The notes under the pieces are model-generated. The model had not been told where the DNA came from, searched no databases, and saw nothing but the letters and a program-made list of their open reading frames with translations. Both the position numbers and the translations under genes were made by a program. Positions 9,553 to 20,439 of a stretch of 64,000 nucleotides of DNA are shown here, one piece after another; the stretch's first letter is position 1, and every line of letters starts with the position of its first letter. The DNA comes from Phymatolithon calcareum. Its lineage: Eukaryota > Rhodophyta > Florideophyceae > Hapalidiales. The stretch covers positions 1,612,001 through 1,676,000 of the forward strand of contig OZ345355.1 of NCBI GenBank assembly GCA_977006965.1, given 5' to 3'.

Positions 9553-10275
9553 ATAATGCGGAAGACAGAAGACTAGTTCTAGCGTTACGAATGCTTGAAC
9601 GAGCCAGAACAAGGAAAATGGGCTTGCTCGCAGTCCCAAGAGAGGAAAGAGACGTTGAGGAATTGCAATGGGTGTGTCGTGACATATCATCAATGTTTTG
9701 AGGGACCTGCTTTTTAAAGACGAAGGAGACGGCTTGGAGGCGAGTAGAAAGAGGAAAATTCCTTATGATATTCCCGGGTCTACTCCCGCCATCATCAGAC
9801 TACCGAAAGCACGTCACCGCCAATTGGCGATGAAATGGGCATTCGGACGTTTTCCCCCATTGAGTACCACACTTCTGGAAGACAAATTCGGTGAAATCGT
9901 ACCAACTCTCATGAACAAGCTCGAAGTGTACCTTCAAAGATATCGACTAACAGAAGAGGAGACTAGTGAGACTGAAAAGGCACTTGACAAAGTACTAGTC
10001 CTCACAATCGTCTTTTATGACGACATGGAATAGACCAAGACAAAATAGAACGGCGACGCTGAGATTCCTACGAACAGGACAAGTGGACTCTAAGCTTTTC
10101 CCTCCACCTTGGAGGAGGGTTTTTGCAGCTAGGGCTTCGACGATAGCAACGAGCCCGGGTTTTGCGGGCTTTAACAGAGTAACGGAGCTACCAAGGTAGT
10201 AGCATCTGAAACGCATCTCCATTACAGTCATATGAGTGTTTCTGAGGGCGTTTAATAAATTCAAAATAAAAAAAT
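9553..10275 (+). mobile_element. Second LINE group alpha-1 copy, shorter, with internal deletion
   Basis: GTACACATGGCGT at 9540-9552 and 10276-10288 brackets the insert. The sequence is almost identical to 6271-7048, but 61 bp equivalent to 6414-6474 are missing at about 9697, which breaks the reading frame. The frame 9698-10033 is the surviving C-terminal part; a TAG replaces a Leu codon near its end. The UTR hairpin region is slightly altered (CCTCCACCTTGGAGG) and the tail is GAGGGCGTTT, AATAAATTC and A. Confidence 0.85.
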
Positions 10276-10288
10276 GTACACATGGCGT

Positions 10289-10325
10289 TGAGGGCTTCTG
10301 AAATAAAAACTTACAATTTCCCCCC
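10289..10325 (+). mobile_element. LINE group delta tail fragment
   Basis: GAGGGCTTCTGAAATAAAAA followed by CTTACAATTTCCCCC matches the reverse complement of 54896-54940. It is the old plus-strand tail into which the alpha-1 copy at 9553-10275 inserted, since the words before 9540 and after 10288 join. Confidence 0.5.
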
Positions 10326-10912
10326 ATGTATATTCTCAATATCAACGGGTTGGTCTCAAACGAGCCTGGGCAATAGTTTTCAATGGACGAGATCACGCGA
10401 TGGATAAGACCCATAAAGATGATCCTGAACGCGGGCGAAATAAAGCAAATGGCCATATAATTCTTCCTGTCGTCCTTCAACCCCTTGTTGTGCGCCATGA
10501 CGAGGGTTCCGACGTCTAGCTCGGCAGTATCTGTTCCGTCTCCCATAACTTCCCCTGCGGCTTCTTTCAAAGCCTTTTATGCCTCGGCATAGATTCTGTC
10601 AGGTTCAAGGTCCCGATTGGGCGGCATTCCTCAAGTGCACGCGTCGTTTTCTCCTGCTGCGGGCGGAGGGGTGTCTTCAGACAGGTGTCGGCAGCTCGGT
10701 GACTCGACTGAGCCATTATGCTTTGCGAAATGAATATTTGCGCATTCCTTTATAACAGTGTATTCCTCCACATGATTATCGAAATCGGTCATTCTGTGCG
10801 GTGTACTAGACCAAAGCCTCGATGACGGAATGAGAGGCATCAGGGTACTGTATCTGAAATCCTTTCTTACGAAATCGTGATTGCGCTTGCGAAAGTGTGA
10901 GGGCAGCTCCAT
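10326..10912 (-). pseudogene. LINE fragment: linker and start of RT domain
   Basis: One minus-strand frame runs from 10912 to about 10300, interrupted only by a TGA and a TAA near 10570-10630. It contains MAHNKGLKDDRKNYMAICF and SPAFRIIFMGLIHRV, which fit the first RT blocks (K-G-x-x-x-D-x-x-NYR-I-x-L). The catalytic part is absent downstream. It could be the 5' half of copy B, but the middle RT blocks are missing, so I keep it separate. Confidence 0.5.
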
Positions 10913-12419
10913 TCAAGAGAAAATTATTCTTTCTTGGAAAGAAACCTGCAAACCATCATGCGCAGAGAATTTTGTACCTGCTTTCTTTTATCCTCACTGC
11001 TTAGTGCGACTTAAATGTTTCGTTGTTCTTGCTGAATAGGGTACTGTAGTAAACAGGGAATATATGATTAAATACCGGATACGTTAAGAGCGTTCCTGCA
11101 GATCCATGATGATGTCGGTAAAGGAGAGGAAAGGCTCGCGGCGCTCGTTGAGTTGCATTCATTAAGTCTTTTTGAGCAGTTATGTTTGCAGCGAAGGGAG
11201 TGTGGGGGATATTCGATTTTTCTTATTTTAAAACCTCCCAAGGCATTACCTGCCGTACGAGGGCCATATTTCTAAGAAATTCTTTAGGGATATTTGTTAA
11301 ATTTAGAAGCTCCAAAGAACTCATCGTCTTTGTTTGATTCTTTTTCTCGTGCAGCTAGGGCTAGCGTAATTGTCATTGTCCTGATGACGAGGCGTCGCTG
11401 TGAAGCCAAGAGCTGAATAAGGGCACTGACTTTAAAAATCTTCAGCCTGACCTACTCCTGTCCCCAAGACTATCGTGATTCGAACTTATCGTTCCATAAA
11501 TTCTGTCACGGGCCGGTTGCACTTATGTTCAAATTCACGGCTCATCTGCAATGAAGAATAAAATGCGTTGATGCGCAGAAAATAGAGTGAAATGGTGGCT
11601 GAGGTGAGTGGAAGCCAGTATGAGCTATTGGAGCGACGATGGTCAACTGTTGCCCATTCCAACAGTTGCCAGTTTTTCTAGTTCTACAAAAAGTTACGTA
11701 CATCCTGGCAGCTGGCGTATCAATCTGCTAGTTATGCTTCAAATAAGTTTACATATCTTCCCCCCACATCAGTGCGTCCAGTTTCTATCATAAAACCATA
11801 ACCATACACGTTCACACCAGCTAGGGATAAGTAATGAACCACTGGCAAGTATCGTCATGATAAAACAGCCTTTTTCTTCTTGTTGCATTGATATCTCTTC
11901 GCAATTTGGACATGGCAATATTTTTCGAACGGAAGGCCTACACGATCATATGAGACAGTGGTCTGGAGCCCAATAAAAACCGTTCGAGAGGACTGAAATA
12001 ACCGAAACCTTCGCTGTCCGTCAAAAGAAAAATACCACTAGAGGAGCAACCGGTGCCAGATGACACGAAAGGGGCACTCAAAATAATTAGTTGTGGCCGA
12101 TAATAAAGGTGCTCTCATATGACGGCACTGGATGCAATTAGCGTGTAACTATGAAGTGCCCTGTAGCTGTAGTAGTCGTGTTGTCACATCATGTGAGCTA
12201 GAATCCTGCATGTCGTTTTTCCGAATGTAGTTAGTAGATTCTCGCTCTTTGGTGTACCATGATCAGAGAACTGTGGTGGTCAAGTACCACACTAGAAAGG
12301 TTTAATATTAATAGGTAATTGTTCTGGTTGAATAGTGTTTAATTCAATGTACTCTATGGCAAGTTAAATAGACTGCAATGTGCGAGAATAGTGTGATAGG
12401 TCGTTAAATCGATAAGACA
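10913..12419. other. No supported gene; one possible LINE tail
   Basis: Frames are short and featureless. At 11215-11260 the minus strand reads GGGAGGTTTTAAAATAAG, compatible with a gamma-type LINE tail, but no coding end adjoins it. Confidence 0.35.
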
Positions 12420-12433
12420 GACAATCAGGCCTG

Positions 12434-12593
12434 AACTGCTACGAAGAGCTATCAAAAACAACAGAGTACATGCAAGGGGCTCAGATAGAATACCAGACAT
12501 AAGAGTAGAGCCGCCCTAGTGATGGTAGCACCTGAGGAAGCCTTACCCGTATATTCGTATGACTGTAGGGCTTTAAAAAATTGCAATAAAAAA
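12434..12593 (+). mobile_element. 160-bp LINE group alpha-2 end
   Basis: GACAATCAGGCCTG flanks it at 12420-12433 and 12594-12607. The body (CTACGAAGAGCTATCAAAAA, AGAGTAGAGCCGCCCTAG, TGAGGAAGCCTTACCCGTAT) is nearly the same as the UTR of the copy at 19467-19952, ending GTAGGGCTTTAAAAAATTGC and AATAAAAAA. Only UTR is present. Confidence 0.85.
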
Positions 12594-12607
12594 GACAATC
12601 AGGCCTG

Positions 12608-13269
12608 GTTGCTGAGTACAATACGAGACAAGGACGAGCGTAACGTGACGTGAATGAGGAGCAGAAAAGTTAGAAAAACAGTTTTACAGTTACGTTGAAG
12701 TGGATTGCACTATGCTCCCAACTATCGTTGCACATCACGTACCCAAATCCTGTTCCCTAAGTGAGCCTTCTTGATGAGGTCCAGTCTTTAAGAGAAACAC
12801 ATTAGACAAACATAGTAGAAGGTTAGAGGAGAATATTCAAAATGCACTAGTAGTAGGTGTGCATCTAATGTCGCAGACAATGATACTCACGCACTTTTGA
12901 ATTGGATATGCATGACGGGAAGCGTATGAACTCAACGTACACCATCGGCTGAGCAGGGCATTCGAAATTGTATGCATATCTGGATAGAGGAACATTTGAT
13001 AATTACAAAACATGTGGCATGAGATGAAAAAAGAGCAGTGGTTAACGAGAAGAGGCCGAATGGTTCCATAAATATGGCTCTATGTTCCGAGGAAAAACAG
13101 AGCATAGACGATAGATGATTCTAAAATCGTGAGCGGAATGTGCGACTTACCCTTTCGGCAATCCATAATGAGTTGTTGCGGCCACGTTTGGAAAGATGTG
13201 CTACTGGCAGCCGCTCGAGAGATAACTGACGTGCAATGCATGAATGAAGAAATCCCGAGGATCTGCGGC
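12608..13269. other. No supported gene
   Basis: Nothing recognised beyond short frames; 13129-13317 is open on the plus strand but runs into the inverted-repeat element and shows no motif. Confidence 0.3.
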
Positions 13270-13273
13270 TTAA

Positions 13274-14003
13274 GGACCTACATCCCCATCTTAGATTTTC
13301 ACTTTTATTTTTTATGAGCTTGCGAATCCGAGAAGCTCATTGGACACTTTCTGGTATGGCAGTACATAATTGGCTAAGCAAAAAAGTCCTCGCGCCGTGG
13401 AAACATTTTCTAGAAATTCTCTGCATAGGGTTCCTTCGAAAATCGGGACAGCTCCTTAAATGCGCATGCGAAGAACTGGAAGTGGTCTTAAACTGCAGTT
13501 TAAGACCACTCCTGATCCGTGATCTTGAAAAAGAATCGCCTGCAAAGATGGACATTTATCTGGAAAAGGACTCGTTTAATTTCTTATTGCCTCTGTCAAA
13601 ACTTTCAAATGGTTGTACAGTAGATTACCACGGGAATAACGCAAATTTGGTAAAATCGAACGTCTAGGTGTCAAAAAACTTCGCGCGGCGAGACCAAAAG
13701 TTTTTTAACATCGGCAAAGGAACAGGCGAAAATATAGTAAAATTCAGTTTGTGCCTCGAAGAGAAGCTGAAACTGTTCGAAAGAAATACTATAAGCATTT
13801 TTCTGTTTTTGGGGATACCGATGTCTGTGGTTTTCGTTAATCTTTCGCGGACCTTTTACTTGAAAATATTTCACTTCTTTTTACGCATTTTCTTGAAAAC
13901 TGGATGCAATCCCGTCGGTGCAAACGACATATTTAAAATTTCCATCCAGTTTATCAGCATTGTTTCGGCCAGTGAGAGGGCTTCAAAGATGGGATGTAGG
14001 CCC
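13274..14003. mobile_element. TTAA-flanked inverted-repeat element (piggyBac-like MITE candidate)
   Basis: The ends are GGACCTACATCCCCATCTT (13274-13292) and the reverse complement of GGGCCTACATCCCATCTTT at the right, ending at 14003. TTAA stands directly outside both (13270-13273 and 14004-14007). TTAA duplication is the signature of piggyBac-type transposition (established knowledge). The 730-bp interior has frames of up to 123 codons without a DDE transposase motif, so it would be non-autonomous. Confidence 0.5.
13481..13510. repeat. Perfect 30-bp palindrome
   Basis: AGTGGTCTTAAACTG is followed at once by its exact reverse complement, centred on a CTGCAG site. It lies within the TTAA-flanked element. 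Confidence 0.9.
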
Positions 14004-14307
14004 TTAAATGCTGGCGGAACCGACGGGTGTCAGTTGTAGCTGTCGCGTTATCACCCTCCGCCGCATCCATGACGGCTACATCAGAGCACCGTGTGATAAA
14101 TGCACAGGAGGTAGGAAAATATCGTGATCTATAAAACTTCTTACAACCACGGTGAAGTAGAAACAGGATAAGAAGCGCTGTGCATAGGTTTTTGAAACAG
14201 CGCTCTACACCTTAAAATTGAAAATTTAAAATCCTCTTGCATAATTCGAATATCAGCAGCGCCCTCGTCTCGAAAGGGAAAGAGTTTTCAAAGATTTTAT
14301 ACCTTGC

Positions 14308-16170
14308 ATGTCGCGCTGTTTCAAGAGAATGCCAAATTCCGTATACAGTACACTCTCAGCCCAGAATAAGGTGAGACCAGCTACAACTATTCTCCCCACA
14401 TCGTTCTCTACCCGCTTCTTGCAGAGCTCAATATCTCTTTTGACTCTTGCGAGCCATCAGTGCTCCGCTCGGTGCCCTATATTCCAGAAACTCATGATAG
14501 TGAATCTGGTCAGCGCTGCCACCGTTCTTGGTGATGCGAATGCTGACATAGCGACTCCCACGGTGAATATAGAGGATGTTCCACAGACCAGCGCGCAGTT
14601 ATTCTTGGCCATTCAGGAAAGTAACAAGAAATTCGTGTAGCAGATTGAGGGCCTTCTGGAAGCACAGAAGCAAGCGATTAACGGCCGCCTTGATAGCCTG
14701 AGTTCGAGTGCTGTCGACGGGAGCCTTTCAAGAGTTCATTCAAAGGGCAGTGGTGGGTTCCGAGGCAAGTCGTCTCGCGGCAAGGCATCCGATGACGGAG
14801 AGGAGGAGGAAGAGTGGAAAATCACGCATTTAGACAAGTTCACTTCCCTTGACTTTGTTCCGTATCTGTCGCAGTGCGGCATTGTCTTCACTGTTAGCTG
14901 CTTCGCTACGCATGCACCGCAACTATGTGCATGGATGACTCCCCAGGCGTTGGATAATCTGAACTCTATACGCGAATTGCTTTGTTGGGAAACTGCATCG
15001 CCGAGCCCACAAACATACTCACACAACTCCGGGCTTGGCTTCCTTTTTTTAGCGCACCAACAAAGCAGACCTATGCCCGATTGCACGGGATGATCGGAAG
15101 ATTATGGCATTTCGTTCTTCGGCAATGCGTTCTTCAACAAATTGTGTCGGTGCGCAGAGCGATGTTCGAAAAACTCAGCACCCCGGCTGAGCAACGGAGC
15201 AAGATTCCGCAGTCAGCATGGCTTGCTGGCTTTGGGAAAAGAAAGGCTGAAATCGAAAAATCGTGGAGGAGGTCTTTCATGATGTAGAGACTACGATTGA
15301 GCTGAAAAAGGCCGCCGGTGGGCTTTACACTGAAACGACGTCGCGTGGCAGCAAGAGCCGCCGACTGAACAAAAAGAAGACGCCGGCCGAGGACATTGCG
15401 GAGGATAATAGATATGCTGTGCGCATTATGCGTTGTGACGTGACACGAATGATGACGTTTGGGCGCCTAGATGCATGCAAGAATTTGCTCTCCGACCTCC
15501 TTTTCATGGTGAAATATCAAAGCGTGGGGAGGCGTTGATTTGGCACATGCAAAGGTCTTCGAAATTGTGTTGGGGGAAGAGGCAAGTGCAATGGAAGGGA
15601 AAATTCCAGTCTCTGTCCTAGGAATAATATAGAATGTTCCTGAGGCAATTGCCGGCAAACCGTTGACGAAAAGGATAGATGAAGACAACGGCAAGAGTTC
15701 GGACCAGTTGAAGTTTGACTTTTCTAGCTTGAGTGCCAAGCTGAAGTACAAGAGATCAATTATAAATCTCGGTCCGCCTCCTACTAGTTCTTCGGGAGTT
15801 CCGGACTATTGGGATGAGGACGAAGACGTAAGCCTGCAAGGCGAGCGACAGGAACGCATTCCTAACATACTCATCGAACTCGCTTCCCGCCGTCCATATC
15901 GTCGCTATTGGAATTCGAGCTGTAATTAAGGCCAGCATGGACATCGAAGTAACAGAGATGGAACAATTTGCCATGGGAAATGTTTCGATTCTTCCAGTTC
16001 CGAAGGGGAGGTGGGAGATTGTAACTACATGCTCCGAGTCAGCCGATGGCGATTCAATCCGAGCGGACAGAAGCGGAATACAGGCAGGCGGCGGCGAAAA
16101 GGGCAGCGAGCAGTGCGCTCGCACTGAGCACGGAAATGACAGGGCGTTTGGAGGGATCTCAGTCTGCTGA
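14308..16170 (+). pseudogene. Decayed protein-coding region, function unknown
   Basis: Coding-like sequence moves between frames. One frame runs 14308-15091 with a TAG at 14638-14640; it has a helical stretch (QIEGLLEAQKQAINGRLDSL) and a charged linker rich in Gly, Ser and Glu. The next frame, 14982-15287, has PTKQTYARLHGMIGRLWHFV; then 15263-15538, 15663-15929 and 15937-16170 follow. The arrangement of a coiled segment, charged linker and helical body resembles a capsid-like (gag) protein, but no zinc knuckle, protease or RT was seen, so this is a guess. AATAAA at about 16670 (GAGAGCTTTCAATAAATGAC) may be its 3' end or a LINE tail. A MITE sits between the last frame and that tail. Confidence 0.35.
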
Positions 16171-16244
16171 GAGTCGGAGGGAGGGGGAGGACGATATAAA
16201 TGATTGGGCGTTTTTATGACTCTAATCTTTTTCTATAGTGTTAC

Positions 16245-16596
16245 CAGGGGAATGTTATGGGGGGGAGTAACACTGATTTTTTTTGTTTACTTGTCTGCAA
16301 AAGCATGACATTGATGTGCCGCCAAAAATTATGAGTTCAGGCTGTATCAATAATAACTCTTGTTTACAGAATATTTCTATTGTTTTTCACCACAAAATCG
16401 AATACTGCAACGAGAGCGACCGCTACATTGGCAACTCCCAATGTTCCGGGAACGAGGGCCATATTTTCAGCTTTCATTCTCCTTTTTATGAAGCAATTAA
16501 TCTCTGTAAAATTATATCAAACACACACTACAGACGCAAATCCAAAAAATCGGTATGATAAGGGGTTCGTGTTACTCCCCCCATAACACTCCCCTG
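16245..16596. mobile_element. MITE 1 (352 bp, 7-bp duplication GTGTTAC)
   Basis: The terminal inverted repeats begin CAGGGGAATGTTATGGGGG and CAGGGGAGTGTTATGGGGG and extend for about 29 bp. GTGTTAC flanks both ends (16238-16244, 16597-16603). Its ends and an inner stretch that would encode ATLATPNVPG are shared with MITE 2 at 41790-42160. Confidence 0.8.
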
Positions 16597-16776
16597 GTGT
16601 TACGTATTGCGTCCAATTACTGATCGCTGTTTGTATCCCATTGTCGTGGAGTTGTAAGGAGAGCTTTCAATAAATGACCATGATGAGTTGTTTTAGAATT
16701 TTTGGGCGCTTCCAGTTAGAGTTCTACCTCTTAGGACGACGGCGCGGAAAAAGCAGCGCAGAGACCCTGGAACAAA

Positions 16777-18430
16777 TTAAAGAGATGAGACTCGCGGATG
16801 TTGGGAATGGGAAGAGGCGCATCTTTCCCAAATCAGTCGAAAAATAGCAGTGGGAGTTGCAGAGATTCCCCTCAACCAGTGCTCAAACTCGTCCGGCTTC
16901 TCTTCGGCGTAAGTAAATCCGCTACTCCGTGCCTCATCCATCCCTGTAAGATCCGGCTGATGCGTAATATGAACACTTGCTTGCGGGGGGACATATTTTG
17001 TATTGAGAATACAATGGGCCATTGTACTAGCAAGTAGATTTTTATTGATTGCTAGACACAGTGCAATTCGATTTGCAAGTAGCAGTCCCGGCGATTGTCT
17101 GCAAGTTGTAATGCAAGTTGATAGCCTGCATTTATGACATGGGCCACGTCACGCAGCGCTGTATCCACACGTGGACTGAACGCCACGTCAGTACTGTAAA
17201 CACTTGAATTGGTGCTCTACGTTTGTGACTATGATGGATTCGGCATAATACGTACCGAGATGGTACAGTATAAATTAGAGAGTGCATGACATGCACTACA
17301 TTGTGTCCGCTCAACACAGTCAAACATTTTGCAATTCGTATTGCAAGTAGGCGGGTTTTTTGCAGTCCCACTCCAGTACAAGTAGATTGCAGTATACTGC
17401 AAGTCCAGTATACTGGATAGGACCCCTGACAATGGCCCACGGAAACTTTACGGTCTTTCTCCGAGGTCAGTGCCACACCAAGAACGTGCACTGCACGTAA
17501 TGTCTGAGCTCTGGTCTTCTTTTCATCATAAATACCGGCCTCCCTCACATCGCCTGGAAGATTTACCGCGTCACAAATTCCAAGGTAGTCCGAAAATCTA
17601 ATCTCTATTTCCGCTGCAGCACTTGAGCGAGAGAGCAAGGCTTGGTATAGGGAAAGCAGTACTAGAGCGAGCTCATTTCTTCTCGAATGCAACGTGAAAC
17701 GATCTCACCGAATTCCTGAAGAGAACAATCTGTGCCTTTAGATTCATAACTATCTGCTTATTGCTGTGGATGGCAGCGAGAGAACATTCAGCTTCTGGAG
17801 TGAATCAACTCTGCCTATTTTATTTTTGCTGTAGCAACAAACTATATTATATACTCTTTTGTGGTACACACAAGGGTATCTACTTGCTTGCATGTCAATC
17901 CAAATTGTGTAACACAAATTGGGGGTGCACAAAAAGGCGCACCGAAATCCCTATTGGGAGGAACACGGGATCGATAATCCGTATCCCGTATCATTGCATA
18001 TGCACAGCACACAATTATCGCGCTACATGCATACGCGTAATGCACTGATCTGGGTGTGTCCAGATCAGGTGCAACACTGCTTCACTGAATTAGCAGCACA
18101 CAGGGTTCAGTAGAACTTTTATAAATTCAGGTTCACTCCGCTTAGAACCTTTGAAGCACTACCACTGGCGAATGTGAGAGCCCTAAGGTACTCTTTTCCT
18201 GGCGAAATCACAGGTCCACGTACTATATGCTCCATCTCTGCGACCTTTCGCTTCGTTGCCGCCAGATCACGTGACAGTTTAGTGGCACATTGGAAAAGAG
18301 TTTCATGAGACTCTCGGACCTCCTGTAGCTCCGGCGCGACGTTTCCAGAAGTAATCAGATCAGCTCTAGGCTGAGAGGAGTACGGAAGTCGTGGAGCTAT
18401 TCGAGCTGCTTGTCGCGATTTTTTTGCCAT
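16777..18430 (-). pseudogene. Minus-strand gene of unknown function, split by a 408-bp insertion
   Basis: Three coding blocks lie in order. Block 1 (18430-18119) starts at ATG with MAKKSRQAARIAPRLPYSS and contains a predicted coiled helix (ETLFQCATKLSRDLAATKRK). Block 2 (about 17700-17439) contains ELALVLLSLYQALLSRSS and IRFSDYLGICDAVNLPGD and ends KDRKVSVGHC. Block 3 (17019-16777) begins ILNTKYVPPQASVHITHQPD and ends HPRVSSL with TAA. Blocks 2 and 3 are in one frame once the element at 17021-17428 and one duplicate are removed. Blocks 1 and 2 would need an intron of about 400 bp whose sites I could not fix. I recognise no family. It may still be expressed if the insert is spliced out, but most likely it is disrupted. 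Confidence 0.5.
17021..17428. mobile_element. 408-bp exon insertion with 10-bp duplication
   Basis: ACAATGGGCC (17011-17020) and ACAATGGCCC (17429-17438) differ at one base and flank the segment. It contains several GCAAGTAG/GCAAGTT words and paired TATACTG words but no coding frame. A 9-10-bp duplication is typical of Mutator-like and some other DNA transposons; the terminal repeats are too poor to assign a superfamily. Confidence 0.6.
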
Positions 18431-19024
18431 GGTGTGACAGATCGGCAGATGGACGATAGCGACTGTTTCGATGCGAATGCAGAGTTACCCGCTATGGGGT
18501 GGAGTCACTACTGTACATTTGGTAGAGCAGATTGTACAGTATTGACTTTGGATATTTAGAGTCAAGAGCTTGACTACACATTTTCTGTTCTAGTGACTAA
18601 GCCGGTGCAGTTATTAGTGTTTCATGGAGAATTCTGCTCTTCTGGCTACAAATCTGATGCGTGCGTGACCATTATATCGTGGTTACAGACTATAGTCAAT
18701 AAATGTTGTTACGCAGTGAAACTTTCTCTGCCTCTACTTCTCCAGTTACGGGAAGTTTTTCTAGTCATTTGTGCGACCTATCTACGGTTTGGAGGTCACC
18801 TACAAAAAAATTATACCCGCACTCCATGATTGCGCTACAATTATACGCACGTTTCTCATCAGCCACGTCCTGGCTTCTATTATTGGAAAATACTGCCTTG
18901 CGCGTCATCAGCGCACGTCAGTAGTGGCTGAGATTATTCTCACAACATGGTACAGTCTGCAGTCTGTTAACGGAGATGCAGTCGATATCGCTTCAAGGAA
19001 ACCCGACCGTCGTCCTCGCATCGA
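18431..19024. promoter_or_regulatory. Intergenic space between divergent genes
   Basis: The minus-strand gene starts at 18430 and the plus-strand decayed gene begins near 19025, so this stretch could hold both promoters. I see no defined core motif. Confidence 0.25.
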
Positions 19025-19466
19025 GTGCAACAGAGTGATCCCGTCGTGACAAGACGATCCTTACCGGATCAAATGGCAGTCCTCACCGTGCATGACGTAT
19101 CGCGTTCTATTGACGGTACTTGTGTAGAGAACCCTGCCACAGACGACCTGAATAGCACAATGGACTGGAACCTAACAATGAAGGGCATCTATCACCATAA
19201 GCAGGCGATTCAGATCTAGAAGATCGAACATCAGATGTTTTCCGTGATGATTCCTCAGAAGATTCAAGAGATGTGGACCATCAAGAGAATTAAACAGCTT
19301 CTGAGGAGATGACCAGTGAGAAAGAAAACGAAAGAAGTGTGCATGAATCTGCCATTGAGTTACCTTCGCATAAAAATGACTTGCGCATAGGGGATTGGCG
19401 AGTGCTCTGGAGTATGATCGTAACAAACGGCCGAAATAAAATGTCCAAAAAACAGTACCAATCCGT

Positions 19467-19952
19467 GAGAAAGAGGAAAATTCCGTATGACAAGACAAGA
19501 GAACTCCCCGCAATACTCAAATTTCCACAACTGAAACACAGGCAACTGGCGGTTCAGTACGCCTTTGGAAGATTTCCCCAAGTGTCTACCGCACTGATGG
19601 CAGATAGATTCGGTAACAAAGTCAGACAGCACATGGAGACCCTGGATCGCAACTTGTCAGCCTATGAACTCAAGGAAGACGACAGAGCGGCAACTGAGAA
19701 GGCATTAGATGACCTTTTGCTCTTGAGCAAAAGCATCATCGAGGGTATGCAGCATGAAGAAGACCTGTACTGAAAGAAGAAGCGACGCCTCGAAACTGTT
19801 ACGAAGAGCAATCAAAACAACCGAACACATGCTAGGGTCCCAGATAGAATGCCAGACATAAGAGTAGAGCCGCCCTAGCGAGGGCAGCAACTGAGGAAGC
19901 CCTGCCCGTATATTCATATGACTGCGGGGCTTTAAAAAAATTGCAATAAAAA
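19467..19952 (+). mobile_element. 5'-truncated LINE group alpha-2, 13-bp duplication
   Basis: AGTACCAATCCGT occurs at 19454-19466 and 19953-19965. The insert starts within RKRKIPYD coding sequence, continues LKHRQLAVQYAFGRFPQVST and ends KSIIEGMQHEEDLY with TGA at about 19771. It has the alpha-2 UTR and the tail GCGGGGCTTTAAAAAAATTG plus A. The upstream codons MSKKQYQSV continue as RNITEALRISG after the insert, so a host frame was interrupted. Confidence 0.85.
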
Positions 19953-20439
19953 AGTACCAATCCGTACGAAATATCACAGAAGCTTTGAGAATCTCGGGAA
20001 TACAACAGTGGAAGAATGTAAACCTGCATCTAAGCGATTCAGAGCATGCTGCATCCACAGGAAGAAAACTCCACACTACTCAACATTGCAGCGTGCGTAC
20101 AGGCCACTATTGATTTGTCATCTCGCAGTGAGATCCCGCCAATCTCTCGTTCCAATCGACACGTCTACAGCAGGCGCCAGAGCACTCAGATTTTCTCTTA
20201 AAGGTGGCCCACTGAGTTTAATGCAAGTTATTCCTCCGAGAAAGTACGCGTGCATCGATATGGTTACTGGACCCGCTTGGCAGGAGATGGAATCTCCGAG
20301 TTAGAGAAACAATTCTGCTGACGGTCAGAGAACCGCAGTGTCTACATCTGTTTGTGTGGACTTATGGCCTGTTACATCCAAACGCGAGTGGTTCTATGTT
20401 CACATAAAAATACTGAGTTTGGATAAAGATCTCTAGCCA

